From: Rhodocyclaceae bacterium
GTDB taxonomy: Bacteria > Pseudomonadota > Gammaproteobacteria > Burkholderiales > Rhodocyclaceae
Length of the DNA: 64,000 nt
Assembly: GCA_023230455.1 (NCBI GenBank)
Contig: JALNXH010000018.1
Span: 1-64,000 of the forward strand
Direction: 5' to 3'
The translations under genes and the position numbers were made by a program. The notes below the pieces were generated by a model. That model worked only from the letters and a program-made list of their open reading frames with translations, was not told the origin of the DNA and made no database searches. Below are positions 1-8,760 of the stretch, in pieces (position 1 is the stretch's first letter; the number at the start of each line of letters is the position of its first letter).

Positions 1-1
1 G

Positions 2-1078
2 CGCATGCTGGTGGTCGCCGCCGGCCCTGCGGCCAATCTGCTTCTGGCGATCTTCCTCTATTGGGTTGTGTTCCAGGTCGGCGTGACCGAGTTGCGCCCC
101 TACCTTTCCGCTCCGCCGGCGGACAGCGTCGCTGCGCATGCGGGGATTGCAGCCGGCGACCGGGTGTTGCGCGTGCAGGGAGAGGAGATTGCGTCCTGGA
201 GCGACCTGCGTCTTGCGCTGGTCGACGCCGCGCTGGCCGGTCAGTCGGTGGAATTGCAAACGCAGAGCGCCGACGGCAATTTGGCGACCCGTTTCCTCGA
301 CCTCGGCGCGAATGCAGCGGATCGATTGGACGGAGATCTGTCGCGCCATCTCGGTCTGGCACCGTACGCGCCGCCACGGCGTCCGATCGTGGGAAGCGTT
401 CTCGAAGGGTCGCCGGCGATGCTGGCCGGCCTACAGGCGGGCGACGAGATTCAGTCGATTGATGGCCGTCCGATCGGTTTTTGGGCCGATCTCGTCGAGG
501 TGATTAGCTCGGCTCCTGGGCAGCGTCTGTCAATGCGGATTCTGCGCGCCGGAAATAGCCTCGACGTGACCATCGTGCCTTCGGCGGTGACCGGCAGCGG
601 CAGGACCATCGGGCGAATCGGAGCCGCTGTGCGCGTCGACCCCGAACTGGACAAGCTGTTCCGCGTTGATGTCTCCTACGGATCGATTGACGCTGCCGCC
701 CGAGCCGTGAAGAAAGCCTGGGAGACTGCGCGCCTCACACTGGTGGTCATGGGGCGCATGGTGGTGGGCGAAATGTCGGTGCGCAACCTCTCCGGTCCGA
801 TTGCGATTGCCGATTACGCCGGTCAGTCGGCCCAGCTCGGGGCGGTCTCCTTCATGAATTTTTTGGCCCTGATCAGCGTCAGCCTCGGCATCCTCAACCT
901 GCTGCCGATCCCGATCCTCGATGGCGGGCATTTGATGTATTATCTTGCCGAGTTTCTCAAGGGTAGCCCGGTCTCGGAGCGTATGCAGGAAATGGGACAG
1001 CGCATAGGATTCGTCATCCTCGGCTTGCTCATGGCATGCGCCCTCTACAACGATTTCAACCGCCTCCTTTCCAGTTGA
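2..1078 (+). CDS. rseP: RseP-type site-2 protease, C-terminal part (cut by window start)
   Basis: This is the inner-membrane zinc metalloprotease that cuts anti-sigma factor RseA inside the membrane during the envelope stress response. The reading frame is already open at base 2, so the N-terminal segment with the HExxH zinc motif lies outside the window. About 358 residues are visible: a transmembrane helix at the start, two PDZ domains (about residues 40-115 and 125-205), then the conserved LDG motif near residue 305 (in NLLPIPILDGGH), which supplies the third zinc ligand, and a last helix. It ends 5 bases before bamA, the usual betaproteobacterial order. The missing part is a window artefact, not a truncation. 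Confidence 0.95.
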   Translation, partial: RMLVVAAGPAANLLLAIFLYWVVFQVGVTELRPYLSAPPADSVAAHAGIAAGDRVLRVQGEEIASWSDLRLALVDAALAGQSVELQTQSADGNLATRFLDLGANAADRLDGDLSRHLGLAPYAPPRRPIVGSVLEGSPAMLAGLQAGDEIQSIDGRPIGFWADLVEVISSAPGQRLSMRILRAGNSLDVTIVPSAVTGSGRTIGRIGAAVRVDPELDKLFRVDVSYGSIDAAARAVKKAWETARLTLVVMGRMVVGEMSVRNLSGPIAIADYAGQSAQLGAVSFMNFLALISVSLGILNLLPIPILDGGHLMYYLAEFLKGSPVSERMQEMGQRIGFVILGLLMACALYNDFNRLLSS

Positions 1079-1083
1079 TCCCC

Positions 1084-3369
1084 ATGAAGAAAACCCTCCT
1101 TGCAGGGCTGTTGTCAACGTTGTTTGCCGCATCCGCAAATGCCTTTGAACCTTTTGCAGTCAAGGATATCCGCGTCGAGGGCGTGCAGCGTACCGAAGCA
1201 GGTACGGTGTTTAGCTATCTGCCGATCAAGGTAGGCGAGACCCTGACCGAGGAAAAGGCCGCTCAGGCCGTCAAAGCCCTGTATGCCTCGGGGTTCTTCA
1301 AAGATGTTCGTCTTGAGATCGATGGCGATGTACTGGTGGTGATGTTGGACGAGCGGCCGGCGATTGCCGCGCTCGACTTCGTCGGTATGAAAGCGTTCGA
1401 CAAAGACCAGATACGCAAGGCACTCAGGGAGCTCGGGCTTACTGAGTCGCGTATTTTCGACCGTGCTTTGATGGACCGTGCCGAGCAGGAAATTAAGCGC
1501 CAGTATCTGAGTCGCGGCTATTACTCGGCCAGCGTGGCAACCACCGTGACGCCGCTCGAGCGCAATCGCGTCGGGCTCAGTTTTTCGGTGGACGAAGGCG
1601 ATATCGCCAAGATCAAGCAGATCAATATTATTGGCAACAAGGCGTTCTCCGAGAAGGAATTGATCGACCTTTTCCAGCTGCGCACTCCCGGCCTGCTGAC
1701 GTGGTACACAAAAAACGATCAATATTCGAAGCAGAAACTGTCCGGTGACTTGGAAAGCTTGCGCTCCTTCTATCTCGATGGCGGTTATCTCGAATTCGCC
1801 GTGGAGTCGACCCAGGTGTCGATCTCGCCGGACAAGAAAGATATCTACATCACCATCAATATCAACGAGGGCGGGGTCTACAAGGTTTCTTCGGTTACCC
1901 TGGCTGGGAATCTGCTCCTTCCCGAAGCAGAGCTGCGCTCGCTGATGGCGGTAAAGCCCGGCGAAACGTATTCGCGCGCCACCCTGACCGAATCGACCAA
2001 GGCGATCAGCGAACGTTTGGGTGACGAGGGCTATGCGTTTGCCAACGTCAATGCGGTGCCTGAGCTCGACAAAGAAAAACACCTCGCCGCGTTCAACGTT
2101 TTCGTCGATCCGGGGCGTCGGGTATATGTCCGGCGAATCAACGTGGCGGGCAACACCAGCACCAAGGACGACGTCGTGCGCCGCGAAGTACGGCAGATGG
2201 AATCGGCCTGGTACGACGGCACCAAGATCAACAAGTCGCGCAATCGCGTTGATCGTCTCGGCTATTTCGAGACCGTCGAGATCGAAACGCCGGCCGTGCC
2301 GGGTACGACCGATCAGGTAGACGTCAATATCAAGGTGAAGGAAAAACCCACCGGCAACTTGATGATCGGTGCCGGCTTCTCCAGCAGCGAAAAGTTGGTG
2401 CTGTCGGGGGCGATCAATCAGGAAAACCTTTTCGGTAGCGGTAAGAGCCTGGGCTTGCAGCTCAGCACCAGCCGAGCCAACAAGGTCTACTCAGTGTCAT
2501 ACACCGACCCGTATTACACGATTGACGGGGTAAGTCGAGGTTTTGACGTGTATCGACGAAAGACTGACACCTCAAAATATAGCTCTTCCGTTGGTGCCTA
2601 CGATGTTTCTTCTTTCGGCGGCGGGGTTCGCTACGGATTGCCGATTGCAGAGGAACAGCAAATTTTTGTTGGTGTTTCGGTGGATTCCACCGAACTGACG
2701 CTGACGGCTTTTAGCCCGTTCCGCTATGTCGATTTTGTTAACTCCAACGGCAACAAGTTCTCCACTGTGCTGGGAACGATCGGCTGGAGCGAGATCACCA
2801 TCGACAGCCGCACCTACCCGACCAAAGGCCACATCTATCGCGTCAGCGGCGAAATCGCTATTCCCGGTAGCAAGCTCAAATACATGCGGGAAAACGTCCA
2901 GTATCAGGAATACTGGCCACTGTCCAAGACATTTACTCTAATGGCGAATGCCGAATTCGGCGTTACCCGCGGCTTCGGCGGCAAGGAAGTTCCTTTCTGG
3001 AAAAATTTCTATGCCGGAGGCATCGGTTCGGTTCGCGGTTTCGATTCCGGTACGCTTGGCCCGAGAGACAGCTTCTTCGACGATGCGTTGGGCGGTACGC
3101 GGCGTTTGGTGGGTAATGCCGAAGTGCTATTCCCGATGCCGGGGATGGGCTTGGACCGCTCGCTGCGGCTTTCGGCGTTTGTCGATGCGGGGCAGGTATG
3201 GGGTGCGGACGAGAAAATTGCACTCAAGGATCTTCGCGCCAGTGCGGGCGTGGGGGTAAGTTGGACCTCGCCCATGGGGCCGCTCAAGTTCAGCCTTGCT
3301 TTCCCTTTGAAGAGCGAGAATGACGATAAGAAGCAGACATTCCAGTTCCAGATGGGTAGCGCTTTCTGA
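1084..3369 (+). CDS. bamA: Outer membrane protein assembly factor BamA
   Basis: BamA is the central Omp85 subunit of the BAM complex, which folds beta-barrel proteins into the outer membrane. The 761-residue product starts with a signal peptide (MKKTLLAGLL..., cleavage expected after SANA, residue 20). Five POTRA repeats follow (about 24-425), then a 16-strand barrel. The VRGF signature of loop 6 is present (VRGFDSGTLGP) and the chain ends in phenylalanine (QFQMGSAF), as BAM substrates do. I chose the ATG at 1084 because it begins the signal peptide; a longer in-frame start at 1036 would lie inside rseP. Length is normal for the family. Confidence 0.97.
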   Translation: MKKTLLAGLLSTLFAASANAFEPFAVKDIRVEGVQRTEAGTVFSYLPIKVGETLTEEKAAQAVKALYASGFFKDVRLEIDGDVLVVMLDERPAIAALDFVGMKAFDKDQIRKALRELGLTESRIFDRALMDRAEQEIKRQYLSRGYYSASVATTVTPLERNRVGLSFSVDEGDIAKIKQINIIGNKAFSEKELIDLFQLRTPGLLTWYTKNDQYSKQKLSGDLESLRSFYLDGGYLEFAVESTQVSISPDKKDIYITININEGGVYKVSSVTLAGNLLLPEAELRSLMAVKPGETYSRATLTESTKAISERLGDEGYAFANVNAVPELDKEKHLAAFNVFVDPGRRVYVRRINVAGNTSTKDDVVRREVRQMESAWYDGTKINKSRNRVDRLGYFETVEIETPAVPGTTDQVDVNIKVKEKPTGNLMIGAGFSSSEKLVLSGAINQENLFGSGKSLGLQLSTSRANKVYSVSYTDPYYTIDGVSRGFDVYRRKTDTSKYSSSVGAYDVSSFGGGVRYGLPIAEEQQIFVGVSVDSTELTLTAFSPFRYVDFVNSNGNKFSTVLGTIGWSEITIDSRTYPTKGHIYRVSGEIAIPGSKLKYMRENVQYQEYWPLSKTFTLMANAEFGVTRGFGGKEVPFWKNFYAGGIGSVRGFDSGTLGPRDSFFDDALGGTRRLVGNAEVLFPMPGMGLDRSLRLSAFVDAGQVWGADEKIALKDLRASAGVGVSWTSPMGPLKFSLAFPLKSENDDKKQTFQFQMGSAF

Positions 3370-3386
3370 CATACGGGGAGATCGCC

Positions 3387-3896
3387 TTGAAAAAAATGCT
3401 TGTTGTGGTTTTTACTGCGCTCGCCGTCCTTGCCGGCGGGTCAGCTTTCGCCGAAGGAAAAGTTGGGGTGATTAACATCGAGCGCGTGATGCGGGATTCC
3501 GAGCCGGCAAAGCGGGCGATGAAAAAACTGGAGAAGGAATTCGAAAAGCGCGGCCAAGATCTTGAGAAGTTGCGCCAACAGGCGCAGAAGATGCAGGAAG
3601 AACTGGAGAAGAACGGAGCCACGCTGGCTGAATCGCAGCGGAAGGCCAGGGAGCGCGAACTTGCCGACCTGAGCCGCGATTTCCAACGCAAGCAGCGTGA
3701 ATTGAATGAAGACCTCAATGCCCGGCGCAACGAGGAACTTCAGGGCGTCGTCGATCGCACCAACAAGGCGATCCGGGCGATTGCGGAAAAGGAAGGCTAT
3801 GACCTGGTACTGCAGGAGGCGGCGTACTTCAATCCGCACATTGATATTACCGAAAAGGTCATCAAGGCGCTGGCCGAGCCGGTTGCCGCCAAATAA
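3387..3896 (+). CDS. skp: Periplasmic chaperone Skp/OmpH
   Basis: Skp is a trimeric periplasmic chaperone that holds unfolded outer-membrane proteins between the Sec translocon and BamA. The 169-residue product has a clear signal peptide (cleavage near GGSAFA, residue 22). Its mature part is dominated by long charged helices (about residues 40-120, rich in K, E, R and Q), the coiled-coil tentacles of the family. It lies 17 bases behind bamA and just before lpxD, the classical position. A Shine-Dalgarno-like GGGGAG precedes the ATG. Confidence 0.94.
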   Translation: MKKMLVVVFTALAVLAGGSAFAEGKVGVINIERVMRDSEPAKRAMKKLEKEFEKRGQDLEKLRQQAQKMQEELEKNGATLAESQRKARERELADLSRDFQRKQRELNEDLNARRNEELQGVVDRTNKAIRAIAEKEGYDLVLQEAAYFNPHIDITEKVIKALAEPVAAK

Positions 3897-3917
3897 CCGC
3901 AGCATACCGGGCTTAGT

Positions 3918-4958
3918 GTGACCGTTTCCCTGACACTCGGCGAGATCGTCGCTCGTTTGGGTGGGCAGCTGCAAGGCGCGGCCGATATCGCCGTACGCCG
4001 TATCGCCACACTCGACAAGGCCGGACCCGACGAGATCGCTTTTCTCGCCAACCCCAAATACCAGAGCGCACTTTCCACCACACAGGCCGGTGCGGTCATC
4101 CTGTCGCCGGCGATGGCTGAAAGTTGCCCGGTGGCCTGCGTATTGACGCCACAACCCTATCTCTATTTTGCGCGGCTGGCGGCATGGCTGAATCCTTTGC
4201 CGCCGGCGCCGCAAGGAATCCATCCCAATGCAGTTGTCGAATCGGCGCTTCCCGCATCCGTCTCGGTAGGGGCGGGCGCCTGGATCGGCGCCGACGTGAC
4301 GATTGGCGAAAACGCGGTGATCGGCCCCGGATGCTCGATCGGCGCCGGTTCGTCGATCGGTGCCGACAGCCACCTGCATGCGCAGGTGAGTATCTATCCC
4401 CGGTGCCGGATTGGCAAACGGGCGATCATCCACTCGGGGGTCGTGATCGGTGCCGACGGCTTCGGCTTCGCGCAGCAGGACGACGGTTCCTGGTTCAAGA
4501 TTCCCCAAGTGGGTGGAGTTTCCATTGGCGACGATGTCGAAATCGGCGCCAATACCACCATCGATCGCGGTACGCTGACGGACACGGTGATCGAAGACGG
4601 CGCCAAGCTCGACAACCAGATTCAGATCGCCCACAACGTGCGCATCGGTGCACGCACCGCGGTGGCTGGCTGCGTCGGCATCGCTGGCAGCACCAAAATT
4701 GGCTGCGACTGCACACTTGGCGGGGCGGCGATGATCATAGGCCATCTCGAAATAGCCGACCGCGTGCACGTATCGGCCGGCACCTTCGTCGGCAAGTCGA
4801 TCGCCGAACCGGGAACTTACACCGGGTCGGTGCCCCTGATGAACCATGCCGCCTGGCTGAAGAATTTCTCCCGTCTGCGGCACATGGATGCTATGGCGGA
4901 TAAAATACGCGCCCTCGAAAAACGGCTCTCTGAGCTGGAAAAAGGAAAACAGTCATGA
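3918..4958 (+). CDS. lpxD: UDP-3-O-acylglucosamine N-acyltransferase LpxD
   Basis: LpxD catalyses the third step of lipid A synthesis, moving a hydroxyacyl chain from acyl carrier protein to the amino group of UDP-3-O-acyl-glucosamine in the cytoplasm. The 346-residue protein has an N-terminal uridine-binding domain (about 1-100), then many left-handed parallel beta-helix hexapeptides (IGAGSSIGADS, IGDDVEIGANT). The IAHNVRIG segment carries the catalytic histidine. A C-terminal helix ends in KRLSELEKGK. Translation starts at GTG 3918. The stop overlaps the fabZ start by four bases (ATGA), so the two are probably translationally coupled. Confidence 0.96.
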   Translation: MTVSLTLGEIVARLGGQLQGAADIAVRRIATLDKAGPDEIAFLANPKYQSALSTTQAGAVILSPAMAESCPVACVLTPQPYLYFARLAAWLNPLPPAPQGIHPNAVVESALPASVSVGAGAWIGADVTIGENAVIGPGCSIGAGSSIGADSHLHAQVSIYPRCRIGKRAIIHSGVVIGADGFGFAQQDDGSWFKIPQVGGVSIGDDVEIGANTTIDRGTLTDTVIEDGAKLDNQIQIAHNVRIGARTAVAGCVGIAGSTKIGCDCTLGGAAMIIGHLEIADRVHVSAGTFVGKSIAEPGTYTGSVPLMNHAAWLKNFSRLRHMDAMADKIRALEKRLSELEKGKQS

Positions 4959-5401
4959 GCGCGATGGATATCCACCAGATTCTCGAATGCCTGCCGCACC
5001 GCTATCCTTTTTTGCTGGTGGACCGAGTGATCGAGGTGGTGCCCGGTGAGCGGATCACAGCGCTCAAGAACGTGACCATCAACGAACCGTTCTTCCCAGG
5101 CCATTACCCGCACCATCCGGTGATGCCAGGTGTGCTGGTAATCGAGGCGCTGGCGCAGACCGCGGCGATTCTTTCGTTCAAGACCCTGGGCAGCGGGCCG
5201 GATGAGAATTCGGTGTATTACTTTGTCGGCATCGACAATGCCCGCTTCAAGCGTCCCGTAAGTCCGGGCGATCAACTGATTTTCGAAGTTGCGCTGACAG
5301 CCAATAAGCGGGGATTGTGGAAATTCTCTGCGGTGGCCAAGGTCGACGGTGCGGTTGCCGCCGAAGCCGAGATCATGTGTACGGTGCGCTCGGTACAATG
5401 A
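4955..5401 (+). CDS. fabZ: 3-hydroxyacyl-ACP dehydratase FabZ
   Basis: FabZ removes water from 3-hydroxyacyl-ACP during fatty-acid elongation and so competes with LpxA and LpxD for the same substrate pool. The 148-residue hotdog-fold protein has LPHRYPFLLVDRV near the N-terminus and the active-site segment FPGHYPHHPVMPGVLVIEAL, with the catalytic histidine and glutamate present. It overlaps lpxD at its start and lpxA at its stop, each by ATGA, so the three are probably translated as one coupled unit. Length is standard. Confidence 0.97.
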   Translation: MSAMDIHQILECLPHRYPFLLVDRVIEVVPGERITALKNVTINEPFFPGHYPHHPVMPGVLVIEALAQTAAILSFKTLGSGPDENSVYYFVGIDNARFKRPVSPGDQLIFEVALTANKRGLWKFSAVAKVDGAVAAEAEIMCTVRSVQ

Positions 5402-6180
5402 CTGAGCCGCTGATCCATCCGACCGCTCTGATCCATCCGCGCGCCGAACTGGGCGCCGGGGTCTCGGTCGGCGCCTATTCAATCGTCGGGGAGCATGTGA
5501 AGATCGGCGATAACACCCGTGTTGGCCCGCATGTAGTGATCGAGGGGCATACTCAGATCGGATGCGACAACCGGATCTTCCAATTCACGGTGCTTGGGGG
5601 CGACCCGCAGGACAAGAAGTACAAGGGTGAACCGACGCGCTTGGAAATCGGCGATCGCAACACCATTCGCGAGTTCTGCACATTCCATACCGGTACGGTC
5701 CAGGATGTTGGCGTCACCCGGCTCGGCAACGACAACTGGATCATGGCCTATGTGCATCTGGCGCATGACTGCCAGGTCGGCAACAACACCATTTTCGCCA
5801 ACAATGCGCAGCTCGCCGGCCATGTGCTGATCGACGACTGGGCGATCCTTGGCGGCTTTACCGTCGTACACCAGTTCGTCCGCATCGGCGCCCACAGCAT
5901 GACGGCGATGGGTACCATCCTGCTCCAGGATCTGCCGCCCTATGTCATGGCCTCCGGCAACACCGCACAGCCACATGGGATCAATGTCGAAGGGCTGAAA
6001 CGGCGAGGTTTCTCTAGCACAGCTATTGCCGGCATTCGACGCGCCTACAAAACGCTTTACAAATCCGGTTTGCGTCTGGAAGAAGCCAATGCCGCAATTG
6101 CCGCCGATGCGGCGACACTGCCTGAGTTGGGGCCGATGACGAAGTTTCTTGCCGCCGCCGGGCGCGGCATCGTCCGTTAG
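5398..6180 (+). CDS. lpxA: UDP-N-acetylglucosamine O-acyltransferase LpxA
   Basis: LpxA performs the first step of lipid A synthesis, acylating UDP-GlcNAc at the 3-OH. The 260-residue product begins MTEPLIHPTALIHP and consists of left-handed beta-helix hexapeptide repeats up to about residue 190, followed by a helical C-terminal domain. The segment HLAHDCQVGNNT contains the catalytic histidine and NNAQLAGHV the conserved neighbouring turn. I start it at the ATG at 5398, which overlaps the fabZ stop. An upstream in-frame start at 5317 would only read through fabZ in another frame. Confidence 0.96.
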   Translation: MTEPLIHPTALIHPRAELGAGVSVGAYSIVGEHVKIGDNTRVGPHVVIEGHTQIGCDNRIFQFTVLGGDPQDKKYKGEPTRLEIGDRNTIREFCTFHTGTVQDVGVTRLGNDNWIMAYVHLAHDCQVGNNTIFANNAQLAGHVLIDDWAILGGFTVVHQFVRIGAHSMTAMGTILLQDLPPYVMASGNTAQPHGINVEGLKRRGFSSTAIAGIRRAYKTLYKSGLRLEEANAAIAADAATLPELGPMTKFLAAAGRGIVR

Positions 6181-6250
6181 CCGCAGCGGGTAAAAATCCC
6201 CGATTTCCGCCGATTTCCGTCGCAGCACATGCGGCACAATCCTCACCGAT

Positions 6251-7402
6251 ATGAAACCGATACGGATAGCACTGGTCGCAGGCGAGGCTTCGGGGGATTT
6301 GCTCGCCGCGCATCTGATTCAGGCCGTCAAGGCAAACCTTGCGGGCGCAGAGTTCTACGGCATCGGCGGTCCGAAGATGCAGGCAGTGGGGTTCGATCCG
6401 CTGTGGCCGGCGGAAAAACTGGCGGTGCGCGGTTATGCCGAAGTGTTGCGGCACTATCGCGAAATCACCGGTATTCGCCGCCAGCTGCTGAAAACGCTGT
6501 TGCGCGACAAGCCCGACCTTTTCATCGGCGTCGATGCGCCCGATTTCAATCTCTGGCTGGAGCGGCGGCTCAAGGCAGCCGGTATTCCGACGCTGCATTT
6601 CGTCGGCCCTTCGATCTGGGCCTGGCGTAGAAAGCGCATTCACTCGATCGCCCGCGCCGTCAGCCGCATGCTGGTGCTGTTTCCCTTCGAGCCGCCGCTG
6701 TACGAAGCGCAGAACATTCCGGTCACTTATGTGGGGCATCCATTGGCCGACGTAATCCCGCTGCAACCTAGCCGCCAGGAAGCGCGCGATCGGCTGGGTT
6801 TGTCAGAGCACGGCCCGGCGCCCATCTTCGCGTTGCTGCCGGGAAGCCGTCAGTCCGAGCTGCACTACTTGGCGGATACCTTCATCGAGACCGGCAAGCG
6901 ACTGCTACAGCGATTCCCCGGCGCTTTGCTGCTGGTGCCGCTGGTGTCGCGGGAGACCCGCGTCCTTTTCGAGGAGGCACTGTGGCGCGCCGGAGCGCAG
7001 GACATGTCGTTCAAGATGCTCTTCGGCCACGCCCAGGATGCACTGGCTGCCTGCGATGCAGCGCTGGTCGCCAGCGGTACGGCGACGCTGGAAGCCGCGC
7101 TGTTGAAACGACCGATGGTGATTGCCTACAAGATGTCGCCGTGGTCCTGGTGGCTGACCCGTCGCATGCGCTACCAACCTTGGGTCGGTTTGCCCAATAT
7201 TCTCGCCGGGCGCTTTGTCGTTCCCGAGTTTCTCCAGGACGACGCGACGCCCGACAATCTGTCGCAGGCACTGGGCAATCTGGTAACCGACCGGGCGACA
7301 GTGGCGCGCATCGAGTCGTGTTTCGTGAGCATTCATCGATCGCTGCGCCAGGACACCGCGACGCGGGCGGCACAGGCGGTGATGGGCGCCCTGGAACGTT
7401 AG
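6251..7402 (+). CDS. lpxB: Lipid-A-disaccharide synthase LpxB
   Basis: LpxB (glycosyltransferase family 19) joins UDP-2,3-diacylglucosamine and lipid X into the lipid A disaccharide at the inner face of the membrane. The 383-residue product has the hallmark N-terminus IALVAGEASGDLLAAHL, then FIGVDAPDFNLWLE, FVGPSIWAWR and LLPGSRQSEL. The last part carries SGTATLEAALLKRPMVIAYK, the donor-binding region. A 70-base gap separates it from lpxA; rnhB begins two bases after its stop. Length and motifs are ordinary. Confidence 0.97.
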   Translation: MKPIRIALVAGEASGDLLAAHLIQAVKANLAGAEFYGIGGPKMQAVGFDPLWPAEKLAVRGYAEVLRHYREITGIRRQLLKTLLRDKPDLFIGVDAPDFNLWLERRLKAAGIPTLHFVGPSIWAWRRKRIHSIARAVSRMLVLFPFEPPLYEAQNIPVTYVGHPLADVIPLQPSRQEARDRLGLSEHGPAPIFALLPGSRQSELHYLADTFIETGKRLLQRFPGALLLVPLVSRETRVLFEEALWRAGAQDMSFKMLFGHAQDALAACDAALVASGTATLEAALLKRPMVIAYKMSPWSWWLTRRMRYQPWVGLPNILAGRFVVPEFLQDDATPDNLSQALGNLVTDRATVARIESCFVSIHRSLRQDTATRAAQAVMGALER

Positions 7403-7404
7403 CG

Positions 7405-7968
7405 ATGATGATCTGCGGCGTGGATGAAGCCGGTCGCGGTCCGCTTGCCGGGGCAGTCTACGCCGCTGCAGTGATTCTCGATCCGCACGCTCCACTGGCC
7501 GGTCTCGCCGATTCGAAGAAACTCAGCGAGAAGGCTCGCGAACGGCTCGCTCCGTTGATCCGACAACATGCCCGTGCCTGGCATGTCGCCTCTGCCAGCG
7601 TTGCGGAGATCGATCAACTCAACATTCTACAGGCGACGCTGCTGGCTATGACCCGCGCTGTCGAAGGTCTGAATGTCGCTCCCGGCGAGGTCTGGGTGGA
7701 CGGCAATCGTTGTCCGGCATGGCCTTGGCGCAGCCGGGCAATCATCGGTGGCGATGCCAGCGAAGCGTGCATCTCGGCAGCGTCGATTCTAGCCAAGACA
7801 ACCCGTGACGAAGAAATGCGTGTCCTGCATCTTCAATATCCGCAGTACGGCTTCGACCGTCATAAGGGCTATCCGACCGCAGCGCATGTCGCAGCGCTGC
7901 GCGAACATGGCCCCAGCCCGGTGCATCGCATGAGCTTTGCCCCGGTCAGGCAATCGTCCCTGCCGTGA
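7405..7968 (+). CDS. rnhB: Ribonuclease HII
   Basis: RNase HII cuts RNA in RNA-DNA hybrids and removes single misincorporated ribonucleotides. The 187-residue protein opens with CGVDEAGRGPLAG, which holds the first two catalytic acids. It continues with WVDGN, GGDASEACISAASILAKTTRD (the third acid is the Asp of GGDA) and HKGYPTAAH. I start it at the ATG pair at 7405, two bases after lpxB. A longer in-frame start inside lpxB is not credible. Its stop overlaps the next gene by four bases (GTGA), so the operon continues. Confidence 0.96.
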   Translation: MMICGVDEAGRGPLAGAVYAAAVILDPHAPLAGLADSKKLSEKARERLAPLIRQHARAWHVASASVAEIDQLNILQATLLAMTRAVEGLNVAPGEVWVDGNRCPAWPWRSRAIIGGDASEACISAASILAKTTRDEEMRVLHLQYPQYGFDRHKGYPTAAHVAALREHGPSPVHRMSFAPVRQSSLP

Positions 7969-8741
7969 AACTCATCGCCTCCCGCGATAACCCACGCTTC
8001 AAGGCCCTCCGCGATCTGGCCGGCGATGTCCGCGAACAGCGTCGCCAAGGCATGACGCTGATCGACGGGCCGCATCTGGTCGAAGCCTATCGTCGTCGCG
8101 TCGGTTCGGCGTTGCTTCTGGCGGTCAGCGAAAGCGGACTCGCCAACGCGGAAATCCAGGCGCTGCTGCAATCCCATGACGGCGAGGCTCTGTGCTTTCG
8201 CGATGCTCTATTTCGTGAACTCAGTGCCACCGTGAGTCCTGTTGGTATCCTGGCGGCCATCCCGATCCCGGGCGAGTCTGCCGATCCGCTGCAAGGCGAT
8301 TGCGCGATGCTCGATGGGATTCAGGATGCCGGCAATGTCGGCTCGATTCTGCGTAGCGCCGCCGCCGCCGGCATTGTTGATGTGATTCTCGGCCCCGGCT
8401 GTGCCGGCGTGTGGACACCGAAAGTGCTGCGTGCTGCGCAGGGCGCCCATTTCGGCTTGCGCCTTCGGGAATGCGACGATTTGGCCGTGGCGGTGAAAAA
8501 TTTCCCCGGGCAGACGCTGGCCACGGTGGTGAATGCAAGAGATTCAATTTTTGGTATCGATCTGAGCGGGCGCGTTGCTTGGCTGTTCGGTAGTGAGGGC
8601 AGGGGACTCAGCGAGGCGCTGGTTTGTCTGAGCGCACGTCGGGTTACCATTCCTCTCGTTGAGGGGAATGAATCCCTGAATGTTGCAGCCGCCGCCGCTG
8701 TATGTTTTTTTGAAGCCTTGAGGCAAAAAAGAGGCGAATGA
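7965..8741 (+). CDS. TrmH/SpoU-family RNA 2'-O-methyltransferase
   Basis: This is a SPOUT-class SAM-dependent methyltransferase that probably 2'-O-methylates a ribose in 23S rRNA or tRNA. The 258-residue product has an N-terminal substrate-binding domain (ASRDNPRFKALRDL and DGPHLVEAY resemble the L30e-like domain). The C-terminal SpoU domain has all three motifs: DAGNVGSILRSAAAAG, LFGSEGRGLSEAL and ESLNVAAAAAVCFFEAL, which form the trefoil knot. It starts at GTG 7965 overlapping rnhB. The family is clear, but the exact modified nucleotide cannot be read from the sequence. Confidence 0.9.
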   Translation: MKLIASRDNPRFKALRDLAGDVREQRRQGMTLIDGPHLVEAYRRRVGSALLLAVSESGLANAEIQALLQSHDGEALCFRDALFRELSATVSPVGILAAIPIPGESADPLQGDCAMLDGIQDAGNVGSILRSAAAAGIVDVILGPGCAGVWTPKVLRAAQGAHFGLRLRECDDLAVAVKNFPGQTLATVVNARDSIFGIDLSGRVAWLFGSEGRGLSEALVCLSARRVTIPLVEGNESLNVAAAAAVCFFEALRQKRGE

Positions 8742-8760
8742 AAATAGGGAGGATTTGTTG

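Noticed and set aside
3441..4883. A 480-codon open frame opposite skp-lpxD
   Set aside because: Antisense shadow; histidine- and arginine-rich, no domain, and both + strand genes are well supported.
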